A stretch of DNA of 52,338 nt from Cytobacillus sp. S13-E01 (GCF_029193815.1 NZ_JARFVC010000027.1:1-52338), one strand, 5' to 3'; shown: positions 17,183 to 26,724, counted from the first letter of the stretch. The notes: a model not told the origin generated them from the letters alone. A program made the numbers and translations.

Positions 17183-18769
17183 TTATTCAGGTTTGTTATT
17201 TGCTTCTGGATCTGGGGTGAAATCTGGCATGAAACCATCATATTTAACCTCTGTAACCATTCCTGCTGAAGCATGGTGAAGGTCATGGCAGTGGAATAGC
17301 CAGTTTCCAGGATTATCCGCTTTAAATGCGATCACGTATTCATCCCCAGGCTCTAGATTAACTGTGTCTTTATAGATCGGGGATCCTTCAAGCGGTTTCC
17401 CATTTTTACTCAATATCTGGAAGAAGACTCCGTGTAAATGCATCGGGTGGTCATCTAATTTTGAATTATTGACCAAGTTAACTTTTACGAGGTCGCCTTC
17501 CTTCACATTAATACTCTCAGTATTCGGAAATGTTTTACCATTGATGGTATAGGCAAGTTCATTATCGAGCATCTCTGTGTTCAAGTTCATTGTATATTCT
17601 ACATCATAGCTCTGATCTAATGAAAATCCTCCGTCTTGGGGAGCACCATAGTTTGTATATGTGAACGTTGGTAATTCCTCATCCTGGTTTGACTTGTCCG
17701 TTGATTCTGTAGCGCCTTCATACTGGATTTTCGCCTTCATTCCATCAGTACCTTCCATGTTGCCATGGCATTCAAGTAGCCATTCACCTGGATTGTCTGC
17801 AACAAATTCGATGTCATACCGCTCACCAGGTGCAATAGAAAGTAATTCATTTTCTATTTCCTGAGGCTCGTTTAATTCCTGCCCATCAATAGCCACTACT
17901 TTAAATTTATGGCCGTGTAGGTGAAGTTTGTGGGTCATGTATCCGATATTTGCTAAGCGAATCCGGACTTTTTCACCCTCCTTCACTATAAGAGGATCGA
18001 CACTTTCTCCGCTTTTTCCGTTAATCGTGAAGATATCATAGGCGCTCATGTCATCCATCATCATGCCATCATTTTCATCTGCTTTTTCTTCGTCATTTCC
18101 ATTACTCATGTCCATGCCTTCCATGTCCTCATCGTCTTCACTCATGTCCATACCTTCATTGCCTTCACTCATGTCCATGCCTTCCTCAGGATTACTCATC
18201 CATTCATCAAGCATAAGCGAATAATCGCGATCATATGATTTTTCTTTAGGCTCTACAATGAAAGAACCATATAGTCCCTTATCAAGTTGATTGACACCAT
18301 CTTGATGGGTATGATACATATAAGTGCCCGGATCTTCAGGTATAAATTCATACGTAAAGGATTCTCCAGGCTGAACGGCATTTTGGGTAACTCCAGGAAT
18401 TCCGTCCATATTATTTGGAACCGTAATCCCATGCCAGTGAATTGTGACAGGGTCAGGAAGTTCATTTGTTAAATTGATCTTGACTTTTTCCCCTACATTA
18501 ACACGAAGCTGCGATCCTGGTACTGAACCATTAAAAGTCCATGCATCTATACTTACTTCGTTGTTTAGTTGATGGGTTGCCTCTTTAGCGACAATATTAA
18601 ATTCGTTACCTGACAATGTTTCAAATTTTGTAGTTTGCAGACCAGCAGGTTCCTTTTTATCGCCTTCCATATTCATGCCTTCCATATTTCCGCTATCTTC
18701 TGTTTGGCAGGCTGCCAATACTAATAAAACGAAAGACAACAATGCAATAAGTTTTATTTTCATATTCAT
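17183..18769 (-). CDS. Multicopper oxidase lipoprotein with Met-rich insertion
   Basis: Three-domain multicopper oxidase of 528 aa. The lipoprotein signal has Cys21 in the lipobox. Copper ligands are TIHWHG (H111, H113), YHTH (H153, H155), HLHGH, HPMHLHG and HCHDLHHASAGM, the last giving the type 1 Cys, His and Met. An acidic Met-rich insertion at residues 198-241 repeats GMDMSE-like units, and a shorter Met-rich stretch follows the lipobox. Such regions in CueO-like enzymes bind Cu(I), so cuprous oxidase or copper tolerance activity is likely; laccase-type activity is also possible. The second ATG (18769) is best spaced, seven bases after AGGAGG. Confidence 0.9.
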   Translation of the reverse strand: MNMKIKLIALLSFVLLVLAACQTEDSGNMEGMNMEGDKKEPAGLQTTKFETLSGNEFNIVAKEATHQLNNEVSIDAWTFNGSVPGSQLRVNVGEKVKINLTNELPDPVTIHWHGITVPNNMDGIPGVTQNAVQPGESFTYEFIPEDPGTYMYHTHQDGVNQLDKGLYGSFIVEPKEKSYDRDYSLMLDEWMSNPEEGMDMSEGNEGMDMSEDDEDMEGMDMSNGNDEEKADENDGMMMDDMSAYDIFTINGKSGESVDPLIVKEGEKVRIRLANIGYMTHKLHLHGHKFKVVAIDGQELNEPQEIENELLSIAPGERYDIEFVADNPGEWLLECHGNMEGTDGMKAKIQYEGATESTDKSNQDEELPTFTYTNYGAPQDGGFSLDQSYDVEYTMNLNTEMLDNELAYTINGKTFPNTESINVKEGDLVKVNLVNNSKLDDHPMHLHGVFFQILSKNGKPLEGSPIYKDTVNLEPGDEYVIAFKADNPGNWLFHCHDLHHASAGMVTEVKYDGFMPDFTPDPEANNKPE

Positions 18770-18869
18770 ATTCATACCTCCTGTGTTGTTGAAATGATTT
18801 TATAATATAAGTTTGCAGAAACTATGAATTTTACATGGGAGCCTTACTATTATTTGACCCGGTGCTTGG

Positions 18870-19481
18870 TTAAGTTTCAAATGGTAGAAGCTGCATAAAT
18901 AATCGGTATCTTTCCTCTTTCGATCGTTTATATCTTTCGTCGATTGCTTCTTTGTATAATTTTCGTTTTTCTTCTTTTGATAACGAACTATGTTTAATCT
19001 TTATTCTAGCATCATGTAAAAACTCTACATATTCTTCATATGAATCATCGTATCTTTCTTTTAAGTTGTCGCGGATTTTTTTTGCTAACATCGGACTTGC
19101 TCCCCCAGTTGCAACGCTGATTTGCAATTTGCCACGTGTGAGGGTTGCCGGAATGTGAAAATTACCTATTTCTGAATCGGTAATTACATTTATAAGCTTT
19201 GTATCTTTCGTATTTTCATATATTTCCCGGTTTATTTCCGGAAAATTGGTAGCGGCAATGATGAGAAATGCATCCTTATAATCGGCGTATTCAATTTCTT
19301 TTCTGATAACATTAATTTCCCCTTCCAAATACAGTTGCTCAATCTCTTGTATAATTTTTGGGCTAACAACAGTAACAGCTGCTTTTGCTTGAAGAAGAGG
19401 GCCTATTTTTAAAAAGGCAATGGCTCCCCCCCCCACTACCACACACGGTTTGTCTTCTATCTTAAGTGTAACCGGGTACAT
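18870..19481 (-). CDS. sirC: Precorrin-2 dehydrogenase (Met8p/SirC type)
   Basis: NAD-dependent oxidation of precorrin-2 to sirohydrochlorin, the middle step of siroheme synthesis between SumT and SirB. It is 203 aa. The dinucleotide-binding fold is 'VVVGGGAIAFLKIGPLLQA', and 'LTRGKLQISVATGGASP' is the Met8p central motif. It is the ylnF equivalent, which in B. subtilis closes the cysH operon, but here it is separate, upstream of the multicopper oxidase on the same strand. GAAAGGAG precedes the ATG. Confidence 0.9.
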   Translation of the reverse strand: MYPVTLKIEDKPCVVVGGGAIAFLKIGPLLQAKAAVTVVSPKIIQEIEQLYLEGEINVIRKEIEYADYKDAFLIIAATNFPEINREIYENTKDTKLINVITDSEIGNFHIPATLTRGKLQISVATGGASPMLAKKIRDNLKERYDDSYEEYVEFLHDARIKIKHSSLSKEEKRKLYKEAIDERYKRSKEERYRLFMQLLPFET

Positions 19482-19656
19482 AGATGCACTGCTCCTTTCT
19501 CTCCTAAATGGTTTCTCAAAATATAAAGATACCTAATAGTTTGTTTGAAAAGTAGCTAAAAGTAAACAGTGAAATATCTTATTTTTGATTCATTTATGAC
19601 AATAAGGGAAATATAAGGTAAAATGTTTCTAAAATCATATTTTGGAGGAATTCAGC

Positions 19657-20775
19657 ATGAACCTTACATTAACACGTAAAGGAAACTGGATCTGGTTTCT
19701 TTTATTGGTATTTGGTTTGCTTCTAACAGCCTGTCAAAATGAAGCAAAACTATCAACTCCCACACCTACTTCCGACTCTCCTCAAGACACTGTAACAAAG
19801 TTGGATGTCCCTTCATTGAACTTACTAATGACAAATTCAATGGGAGACTATATCTCATTTGTAAACCCTGCCAACGGAACAACCCAGAAGGTAAAAGTAG
19901 GGGCTGCGCCATTTGGTCTTGCCTTGGCACCTGAAAATCGCGCATATGTTGCAACTGCTGAGGGAGTTGCTGTTATTGATACAAAAGATAAGAAGCGTAT
20001 TGCACTCATTCCATATCGTTCGAATATAAATGAGATTGAATTCGGAGAATATCGCGCAGGGGGTATGGGAATTGCCGTTTCTCCTGATGGAAGCCGAGTG
20101 TTCGTCGGAGTTTATCTACCTGGTGAAGTAAACCAGCTAGAGATTATCGACACAGACCGTCTTGAGGTAATTGATAGCGTCCCGATCGAAAATAGGCCAT
20201 TTCAGGTGCTTATCAGTAATGATGGGCGTGAGGTATATTCTATTAATCATGATTCCTATTCAGTTACAGTAGTAGATACATCCGATTTAAGTGCACGGAC
20301 AATTGAAGTTGCACCACTAGGACGTGGTGCCTTTGATAAACCAAATTATGGTGCAGTCGATACGAAAGGACGTTTACTTCTTCCCTTTCAAGGAGAAGTA
20401 CTTGCAATTCTAGATCCCAAAAGTGGTGAATATACTGAAGAACCGATGAATGCAAACACCCATCTTTCTGGAGTCACTTATCGAACGGACGATAACAAAT
20501 TATATATTATCGGAGCAGGAGCTGCAGGTGGTGCTGATAAAGGCTCAAGTCTTGTTGAAATGGACCTTGACACTATGAAGGAAACCATTTTTCCTTTAAG
20601 CCGTCCACACGAAAATGTTATCACAAGTCCTGATGGAAGATGGGCCTTTCTAACTGGCGGTTATACCTTGGCAAACTATGGCTGGGATGGAATTACAATT
20701 CTAGACCTCAAAGAAGGAAAATCAATGGAACTTCCAGTCGATGGTCAACCTCTAGATATCAAAATTATCGAATAG
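19657..20775 (+). CDS. YVTN-type beta-propeller lipoprotein
   Basis: Lipoprotein of 372 aa. The signal peptide ends at Cys26 (LLLTAC). A Thr/Pro-rich linker follows, then blades with repeats such as 'PFGLALAPENRAYVATAEG', GIAVSPDGSRVFVGVYLPG and NVITSPDGRWAFLTGG, characteristic of YVTN/NHL-like propellers. No catalytic residue set is recognised. Surface propellers of this sort bind proteins or small ligands. The ATG at 19657 follows TTGGAGG; the five codons upstream are rejected. It is the only plus-strand gene in this part and appears monocistronic. Confidence 0.8.
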   Translation: MNLTLTRKGNWIWFLLLVFGLLLTACQNEAKLSTPTPTSDSPQDTVTKLDVPSLNLLMTNSMGDYISFVNPANGTTQKVKVGAAPFGLALAPENRAYVATAEGVAVIDTKDKKRIALIPYRSNINEIEFGEYRAGGMGIAVSPDGSRVFVGVYLPGEVNQLEIIDTDRLEVIDSVPIENRPFQVLISNDGREVYSINHDSYSVTVVDTSDLSARTIEVAPLGRGAFDKPNYGAVDTKGRLLLPFQGEVLAILDPKSGEYTEEPMNANTHLSGVTYRTDDNKLYIIGAGAAGGADKGSSLVEMDLDTMKETIFPLSRPHENVITSPDGRWAFLTGGYTLANYGWDGITILDLKEGKSMELPVDGQPLDIKIIE

Positions 20776-21089
20776 TCTTTAAAAGGGGACCGAATCATCC
20801 ACTTTACATTTATTTAAGTGCATGTTAAATCGATTAGCTTCTTCTTTAGCAAACACCATTCACGTAAGGAAAGGCCGACAACTCTATATGCAGTTGTGGG
20901 CCTGTTAAGTAAAACCCATTTGTTCAAATAATCGACATTTATCATGAGCAAAGTTTGATAGCAACCCAGGCAGTGTCTTATTAAATAAACACTACACCTA
21001 TTCTTTTAGAGGTTTCGTTAAAATACAAAAAATAATAGTTTTTGGCTTCAATAAACCATCAGCATATTCAGCAAAACGTATTTCATAAA
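20776..21089. other. Intergenic region, hairpin only
   Basis: Non-coding between two convergent genes. A hairpin GGCCgACAACT/AGTTGTgGGCC at 20873-20902 is visible, without a clear U-tract. No gene is seen. Confidence 0.5.
20873..20902 (+). terminator. Hairpin, possible terminator
   Basis: Eleven-base arms with one mismatch and an 8-nt loop about 100 bp after the propeller gene. The T-tract is weak (TGTTAAG), so intrinsic termination is uncertain. Confidence 0.4.
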
Positions 21090-21827
21090 TCAATTTCTAT
21101 TTGTCTGCTTACTCTTAACTGGACAGTTGCTACAATAACCAATCCCTTCAACATCTTCATCTAGTTTATAGTACATGCAGCATGTTTTCCTAGAGGGATT
21201 CACTTTAAGTTCTTCACCTATTTTCAAATAATGTTTAATTGGATTTTTTTCCAAGTTAAACAAGTCTCCACTAGCACTTCTCAGAAAATTAAAATCATCG
21301 TACAATCGGTATACCGTTACAGAGTCCAACTCTTTTGCTAGGAGTTTTCTGTAAGTAGAGTTAATTCGAATAGCAACATTTTCCCACAATATGGATGAAT
21401 TGATACGTGATGTCTTTTTTAATACTTCTAAAACCGGTGTAATATGGGATGAAAAAAGGTTGCGTAACACCCTTTCACGCCAATGTTCTCTTTTCATACC
21501 CTCAACTTCCTGCCATTTACACATACCTTCTTGAATACATAATTTACGGTCCTTACCTAATGAGCATGCTTTTACTGATAAGTTAAGGGCACAGTTGAAT
21601 TCGACCATACTATATAATGTGGAAGACACAACTAGATAAGCATATCTTTTAGAAAGCATAGAGGCTGCTACTATTATATTCGGGGCTTTAATTTCTAACA
21701 TTTGCCTTTGTAGAAACAGTAGACATTTTTCCTCATTTAACAGATCAACAATTGCAATATCCTTAGGACTTTCGTGTTCTAAATATATATCAAAAGCCTT
21801 TAGTTTGTTCAAAACAATACTACTCAT
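21090..21827 (-). CDS. FhuF-like ferric siderophore reductase, 2Fe-2S
   Basis: Protein of 245 aa. Its C-terminus carries CC (KTCCMYY), a 14-residue gap, then CSNC before PVK: the C-C-x(n)-C-x2-C cluster motif of FhuF-type 2Fe-2S ferric reductases, which release iron from imported siderophores in the cytoplasm. The N-terminal two-thirds are divergent, with extra cysteines (CSLGKDRKLC, CKW), so it is not a close FhuF. The ATG at 21827 is chosen for AAGGA spacing; the frame opens nine bases earlier. A Fur-box-like sequence lies upstream, and the siderophore transporter genes are immediately beyond on the same strand. Confidence 0.8.
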   Translation of the reverse strand: MSSIVLNKLKAFDIYLEHESPKDIAIVDLLNEEKCLLFLQRQMLEIKAPNIIVAASMLSKRYAYLVVSSTLYSMVEFNCALNLSVKACSLGKDRKLCIQEGMCKWQEVEGMKREHWRERVLRNLFSSHITPVLEVLKKTSRINSSILWENVAIRINSTYRKLLAKELDSVTVYRLYDDFNFLRSASGDLFNLEKNPIKHYLKIGEELKVNPSRKTCCMYYKLDEDVEGIGYCSNCPVKSKQTNRN

Positions 21828-22263
21828 TTTTATCATCCTTAAATTGAATTCGTTTCTAATTAAGATAATGAAAATTATATCAAACAGGAAAATGACTTAC
21901 TTAAATGATAGATATGTGAAGAAAGTCCTTAAAAAATGCCATTCTTTGCTCCATCATATTGTTATGGATAATGGGACACCACTAAAAGTGGTATTATGTT
22001 TACTCGTTTTATTTTCCTATCATGGAAAAATTGTTGTAACACTGATCAACGTACAATAGGGGGCTGTTTTACGAATTAAGTGATGAAGTAAATAAACTTG
22101 ATTGGGCTGTCGCACTACAGCAGTAAAACGATCAGGACATATTAAAACAGACCAATAAAAAAATCAAATTATAAATTCAAAGTCAACTTGAACGGTGGTT
22201 CACTGGCCTTCCCAATTATATCAAGGCCTATTTACCGAATTCACTCTGCGAAAGTTGAAGCCA
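21828..22263. other. Intergenic region with Fur box, no confident gene
   Basis: The part at 21900-22260 contains fragments of open frame (for example ELSDEVNKLDWAVALQQ on the plus strand) broken by stops, which suggests a decayed gene that I cannot identify. The Fur-like box is near 21864. Confidence 0.4.
21864..21882. promoter_or_regulatory. Fur-box-like operator
   Basis: GATAATGAAAATTATATCA, close to the GATAATGATAATCATTATC Fur consensus, lies 37-55 bp before the FhuF-like start. Iron repression of this gene is inferred. Confidence 0.7.
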
Positions 22264-23085
22264 CTAAATACTCTTCCTATATTTCTTATTTTCCCCAACA
22301 CGTCTCCCTCTACCATATGGAATACATAATGGAGTCCCAAATATAGGGTCTTTTGTAATATCACACTCCATTCGGAAAACATCTTTTACCATTTCGGGGG
22401 TTATTATATCTTCTGGTTTTCCCTGTGAATAAACCTTTTTATTTAGAACAGCCACTATATGGTGTGCATAACGACATGCGAGATTTAGATCATGTAAAAC
22501 CATGACTATAGTTCGGTTTTCTATTTCATTTAACTCAAAAAGGAGATCCAAGATTTCGATTTGATGTGTCATGTCTAAATAGGTTGTAGGTTCATCCAAC
22601 AAAATAATATCTGTTTTTTGCGCCAAGGTCATCGCAATCCATGCTCTTTGTCTCTGTCCTCCGGATAAGGAGTCAACTGACCTATGAGCAAATTCTATCA
22701 TCTGTGTTGCTTCGAGCGCTTGATTAACCACTTTTTCGTCTTCATTTGACCATTGCTTCAACCAACTTTGATGTGGGTACCTTCCTTGTTTAACAAGTTG
22801 TAGAACCGTAAGACCTTCGGGAGCAATTGGTCCCTGTGGTAAAATAGCAAGACGTTTTGCTACCTCTTTGGTAGATAAATTTCTTACTACTTCTCCTTCT
22901 AGAAATATTTTACCTGATTTAGGTTTTAAAAGACGCGCAAGTGACCGTAATAAAGTTGACTTTCCACAACCATTGGCTCCGACAAATACAGTAATTTCCC
23001 CTGACGGAATCTTTAGATTAAGATCTTCAATTATTATAGTGTCATTGTAGGCTAGAGTAAGGGAACTTGTTTCTAACACACTCAT
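22264..23085 (-). CDS. Iron-siderophore ABC transporter ATPase
   Basis: ATP-binding subunit of 273 aa of the FecE/FhuC type. Walker A is GANGCGKST, the Q-loop is ILPQGP, the signature is LSGGQRQRAWIAMTLAQ, and Walker B is DIILLDEPTTYLD followed by the switch histidine in MVLHDLN. It powers uptake through the two FecCD permeases encoded directly upstream (33-bp gap). AAGGGG precedes the ATG. It is the last transporter gene; the FhuF-like gene follows after a gap with its own Fur box. Confidence 0.95.
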   Translation of the reverse strand: MSVLETSSLTLAYNDTIIIEDLNLKIPSGEITVFVGANGCGKSTLLRSLARLLKPKSGKIFLEGEVVRNLSTKEVAKRLAILPQGPIAPEGLTVLQLVKQGRYPHQSWLKQWSNEDEKVVNQALEATQMIEFAHRSVDSLSGGQRQRAWIAMTLAQKTDIILLDEPTTYLDMTHQIEILDLLFELNEIENRTIVMVLHDLNLACRYAHHIVAVLNKKVYSQGKPEDIITPEMVKDVFRMECDITKDPIFGTPLCIPYGRGRRVGENKKYRKSI

Positions 23086-23118
23086 AGTCTCACCCCTTCT
23101 TTAAAAATTCATATTTCT

Positions 23119-24156
23119 TTACATATTACGATTTTTATATAATAAATAAATAAAGAATGGAGCACCAATTCCAGATACAAATACTCCTGCTGGAAGATCA
23201 AGTGGTAAAAAGGCTGTTCTGGCTACTACATCAGCTAAAATTACAATTAATCCTCCTATTAAAGCCGAAACTGGTATTAAACTGCCAAATGATCGACCAA
23301 CTATTTTTTTTGCAATATGGGGTGCTATTAAACCTACAAATCCAATTCCACCCGCAAATGCAACAGCAGAACCAGCTAAAGCAACACTGACAATTAGCAA
23401 AGTAAAGCGGTAAAATTGTACTCTTGCCCCCAAGCCTAAAGCCACATCATCACCTAGTTCCTGTACATTAACTTCACGGGAAAAAATAAGAGCAAGTGGA
23501 ATAAAAATTAACACCCATGGCAACATTGAATAAACATTCTCCCAATTTGCACCATAAATGCTACCCGTTAACCAAATGTACGCTTCACTTGTAGAGTATG
23601 TAGGACTAAGTACAATCATCATAGTTGTTAAAGAACCCATTACAGCCGCAACTCCGATACCAATTAGTACAATCCTTATTGGTGTTACACCCTGCTTCCA
23701 TGCTAATAGGTAAATGATAAGAGAAACAACTCCAGCACCAACAATTGCAGCAAACGGCATCCATTTAATACTGATTTCTGAAAAATATGTAATGAATATA
23801 ACCGCTGCTACTCCAGCACCCCCGGTTACTCCAATTATATCAGGGGAGGCCAATGGATTTCTAATTATCCCTTGTAGGATAAGCCCTGACACTCCTAGTG
23901 CTGCGCCTACAAGTAAGGATAGAAGCATTCTAGGTAGTCTAAGTGTATTAATTATAAATGTGTTTTCTCCATCTCCTGCCCCTACCAAATGTTGAACAAT
24001 TGAAACTGGATTAATCATTGTACTTCCAACTGATAAGCCTATAATAAAAATGATTAATGTAAGGACAAATAACAACAAAAACATCTTAATGGCTTTTCTT
24101 TCTATTAAAAAGGAAAACTTACCTGATTTATTTCTAATGGTATTAAATTCTTTCAT
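23119..24156 (-). CDS. FecCD family siderophore ABC permease
   Basis: 345-aa membrane subunit of the BtuC/FecCD family with about nine to ten helices. Family motifs: 'LRLPRMLLSLLVGAALGVSG' near the start, RNPLASPDIIGVTGGAG, and 'GGIGFVGLIAPHIAKKIVG' near the end. It starts within the stop codon of the preceding permease (ATGA overlap), which shows translational coupling. It forms a heterodimeric channel with the product of 24153-25166. Confidence 0.95.
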   Translation of the reverse strand: MKEFNTIRNKSGKFSFLIERKAIKMFLLLFVLTLIIFIIGLSVGSTMINPVSIVQHLVGAGDGENTFIINTLRLPRMLLSLLVGAALGVSGLILQGIIRNPLASPDIIGVTGGAGVAAVIFITYFSEISIKWMPFAAIVGAGVVSLIIYLLAWKQGVTPIRIVLIGIGVAAVMGSLTTMMIVLSPTYSTSEAYIWLTGSIYGANWENVYSMLPWVLIFIPLALIFSREVNVQELGDDVALGLGARVQFYRFTLLIVSVALAGSAVAFAGGIGFVGLIAPHIAKKIVGRSFGSLIPVSALIGGLIVILADVVARTAFLPLDLPAGVFVSGIGAPFFIYLLYKNRNM

Positions 24157-25166
24157 TCCTTTTTAAACCCCCTACGTGCTATGTAAATAAAAAATGGGGC
24201 TCCAATAAGAGCAGTCATTACACCAATTGGCATTTCTTCAGGCATAATAACAAACCTTGCCGCGACATCAGCCAATAATAACAAGCTTGCTCCGAACAAG
24301 GCACAATAGGGAATAATCCATCGATAATCAATTCCAACAAACGAACGAACAATATGGGGAACAATTAGACCTATAAAACCAATAGAGCCCCCCACTGCGA
24401 CTGATCCACCTGCTAAAAAAACAATAACAATACCGATTAAGCTTTTTATTAAAATAGTTCTTTGCCCCAATCCCTTGGCTATATCTTCCCCGGAGGTCAA
24501 AATATTTATCGAAGTACCTAATAAAAATGATAATATCCCTGCTCCTATCATGAACGGTAAAATAGGTTCTAACATATCCATTGTTCTTCCTGAAACAGAA
24601 CCGGCCAACCAAAACAATATTCCTTCTAAGTTTTGTTCATTAAGCACTAATATTCCTTGGGTAAAGGAACTAAAAAAAGCGGATATAGCAGCACCGGCTA
24701 ATACAATTTTAATTGGAGATAATCCGTCTCTCCCTAAAGAGCCAAGAAAAAAAACCATGACGGCTGCAACTCCGGCACCCAAGAATGCTATCCACATAAA
24801 ATGGACCAGTGACGTTACTGATAAAAAAACAGACGAAAAAACAACAAAAAATAATGCACCTGCATTTATTCCAAATATACTTGGGGAGGCTAAAGGATTT
24901 CTCGTTAACGCCTGCATCAAGGCACCTGCAATAGCAAGACTGGATCCAATAACAGTAGCGATAACTGCACGTGAAACTCTTGTTGTTGTAATTATAATAT
25001 GTTCTGTTGAAGATTCGTCAAATTGAGTAAATGCCTCAATAGCAGTCTTAACTGAAATCGGTGTCTGTCCGAATACAATACTTGACATAAAAGATATAAT
25101 AAAAATGCATATTCCAATGATAAACCCAATAATTTTTAGTGATGTACGAGGAAATAAGTGTGTCAT
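24153..25166 (-). CDS. FecCD family siderophore ABC permease
   Basis: 337-aa partner permease with the same motif series: 'RVSRAVIATVIGSSLAIAGA', RNPLASPSIFGINAGA, and 'GSIGFIGLIVPHIVRSFVG'. It is separated from the binding-protein gene upstream by 254 bp that hold a dispersed repeat and a GGGGG/CCCCC hairpin, unusual for an operon of this type. It overlaps the next permease by four bases. Confidence 0.95.
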   Translation of the reverse strand: MTHLFPRTSLKIIGFIIGICIFIISFMSSIVFGQTPISVKTAIEAFTQFDESSTEHIIITTTRVSRAVIATVIGSSLAIAGALMQALTRNPLASPSIFGINAGALFFVVFSSVFLSVTSLVHFMWIAFLGAGVAAVMVFFLGSLGRDGLSPIKIVLAGAAISAFFSSFTQGILVLNEQNLEGILFWLAGSVSGRTMDMLEPILPFMIGAGILSFLLGTSINILTSGEDIAKGLGQRTILIKSLIGIVIVFLAGGSVAVGGSIGFIGLIVPHIVRSFVGIDYRWIIPYCALFGASLLLLADVAARFVIMPEEMPIGVMTALIGAPFFIYIARRGFKKE

Positions 25167-25197
25167 TTTTCCACTCTTTCAAAACTAAGATTTTTAA

Positions 25198-25360
25198 TAA
25201 GAAAAGCGCAGGGCGCCCGCCTATCGACGACAAGCATAAGACGAGCCCTGACTAAAGGCGTTTTTTGCCTTCGGGAAGGGATTGGCTTATACCATAGAGT
25301 CGATGGCGCCCGGAGCTAGACACTAAAACTAGGTACAAATTTTTATACTTTCTTTTCTTT
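25198..25360. repeat. Dispersed intergenic repeat, copy B
   Basis: Starts AAGAAAAGCGCAGGGCGCCC, includes AAGCATAAGACGAGCCCTG and GGCGTTTTTTGCCTTCGGG, and ends GATGGCGCCCGGAGCTAGAC. It closely matches copy C, including a shared tail (ACTAAAACTAGG). It is located between two genes of the iron-uptake operon. Confidence 0.85.
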
Positions 25361-25367
25361 TGATAAG

Positions 25368-25384
25368 AGGGGGATAGTACCCCC
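25368..25384 (-). other. GC hairpin between binding protein and permease genes
   Basis: GGGGG/CCCCC stem with a 6-7-nt loop, without a U-tract on the minus strand. It could stabilise the upstream binding-protein mRNA, as intercistronic hairpins often do in ABC operons. Confidence 0.45.
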
Positions 25385-25419
25385 ATTTTGTCTCTTAAAC
25401 AGCACTGTACTGACTATTA

Positions 25420-26469
25420 CTAATTTTCTAATTCAAAGTGTTCATAAAGTTGGTCTAACATCATATTGGCTGAAGTTATTCCACCTGCCATATTCCATGC
25501 AACTTCATCAATCTGATATACTTGATTGTTTTTTACAGCATCAAGTTCTTTCCATAAAGGATGATTAGTCCATTCCCCAAAAGTTTTTTGTACAGCATTT
25601 TCTTCACCCGGATCAGATAAGAAGTAGAAGAAAACATTTGCATTCATATTTGGAATACTTTCTTTATCTGTCAGTTTCAGAACAACAGTACCCTTATCTG
25701 CTTCTGCCTGCTGGAATTCTGAACGTACAAAACCAATTTCATCTAATATATCTCCTGCATAGCCTGTTACATAAATACGAGCATGATCTGCTCTGAAGTT
25801 AAGGACTGATGCTTGAATTGGCCACTTATCACCTAATTTAGCAGAAATCTTTTCTTTAAAATCGACAACACGATTATCCCAATCTGCAAGAAGTTCTTTC
25901 GCTTTATCTTCCTTATTCATCGCTTTTCCCATCAATTCAACAGTGTCTTTAAACTTAAATACCGTTTCATGTGTCACGGTTGGGGCAATTTGGGATAATT
26001 GGTCATAAACTTTTTCATGGCGTAATTTTGAAGCAATAATTAAGTCAGGTTTTAATTTTGCAATTTCCTCTAGATTTGGTTGTGTCTCCAGACCTACATG
26101 CTTAACCCCTTCCAAGTCGTCTCTTAGATATTTGTACATTGGCTGTTCTACCCATGAGTCAACAACTCCTACTGGTGTTACTCCCAAAGCAACCGCAACA
26201 TCAGTAGCACCTTGATACAAGGTAACAATTCTTTTTGGAGTTCCTTCAATCGTTGTCGTTCCCATCGCATGAGTTATTTCTCGAACATTCTCTGATTCTG
26301 TTGTTTGGTTTTCCTCATTTTGTTCAGTTTGTTCGGCTCCTCCCTCATTGCTAGTTTGGTTTTCTGATGCCTGATTTCCACACCCAGCTAAAAATAATAC
26401 GAAAAAAAAGATAACTGCAAGTAAAGAAAATGTATATTTTCTTTCAGATGAATATGTAATTGTAGACAT
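25420..26469 (-). CDS. Iron-siderophore ABC transporter substrate-binding lipoprotein
   Basis: Extracytoplasmic solute-binding lipoprotein of 349 aa (Peripla_BP_2/FepB-like). The lipobox LFLAGC places the lipidated cysteine at residue 30. An acidic Gln/Asn/Glu-rich linker follows, then the binding domain: 'TPKRIVTLYQGATDVAVALG', 'LKPDLIIASKLRHEKVYDQL' and a C-terminal 'WNMAGGITSANMMLDQL'. It delivers ferric siderophore to the permeases downstream. AAGGAGG precedes the ATG, and a good Fur box is centred about 40 bp upstream. Confidence 0.93.
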   Translation of the reverse strand: MSTITYSSERKYTFSLLAVIFFFVLFLAGCGNQASENQTSNEGGAEQTEQNEENQTTESENVREITHAMGTTTIEGTPKRIVTLYQGATDVAVALGVTPVGVVDSWVEQPMYKYLRDDLEGVKHVGLETQPNLEEIAKLKPDLIIASKLRHEKVYDQLSQIAPTVTHETVFKFKDTVELMGKAMNKEDKAKELLADWDNRVVDFKEKISAKLGDKWPIQASVLNFRADHARIYVTGYAGDILDEIGFVRSEFQQAEADKGTVVLKLTDKESIPNMNANVFFYFLSDPGEENAVQKTFGEWTNHPLWKELDAVKNNQVYQIDEVAWNMAGGITSANMMLDQLYEHFELEN

Positions 26470-26500
26470 AAAATTTCCTCCTTTTTAAATTCATATTATT

Positions 26501-26519
26501 GATAATGAAAATTATTATC
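26501..26519. promoter_or_regulatory. Fur box of the siderophore operon
   Basis: GATAATGAAAATTATTATC differs from the Fur consensus at only two of 19 positions. It lies just upstream of the binding-lipoprotein gene and suggests repression under iron-replete conditions. Confidence 0.85.
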
Positions 26520-26724
26520 ATTTACAATTACAAATTTTATACTACTTAACTAATTAAATCAATAGTTAATTTTTAAAGAATTTCTAAGACAATTTTTCTT
26601 ATTGATCTCTTACTTTCGTTACGATGAATCCATATAAGTGATTCAAAACTAGGTCTATTTCACAGACTAATAGGGGCAAATGAATATTACTTATTTTTAT
26701 TTTTTTAGGTTCCTTCATAATAAC

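Noticed and set aside
21805-22059. 84-aa plus-strand ORF
   Set aside because: Starts inside the FhuF-like gene, crosses its Fur box, lacks a ribosome binding site and recognisable domain.
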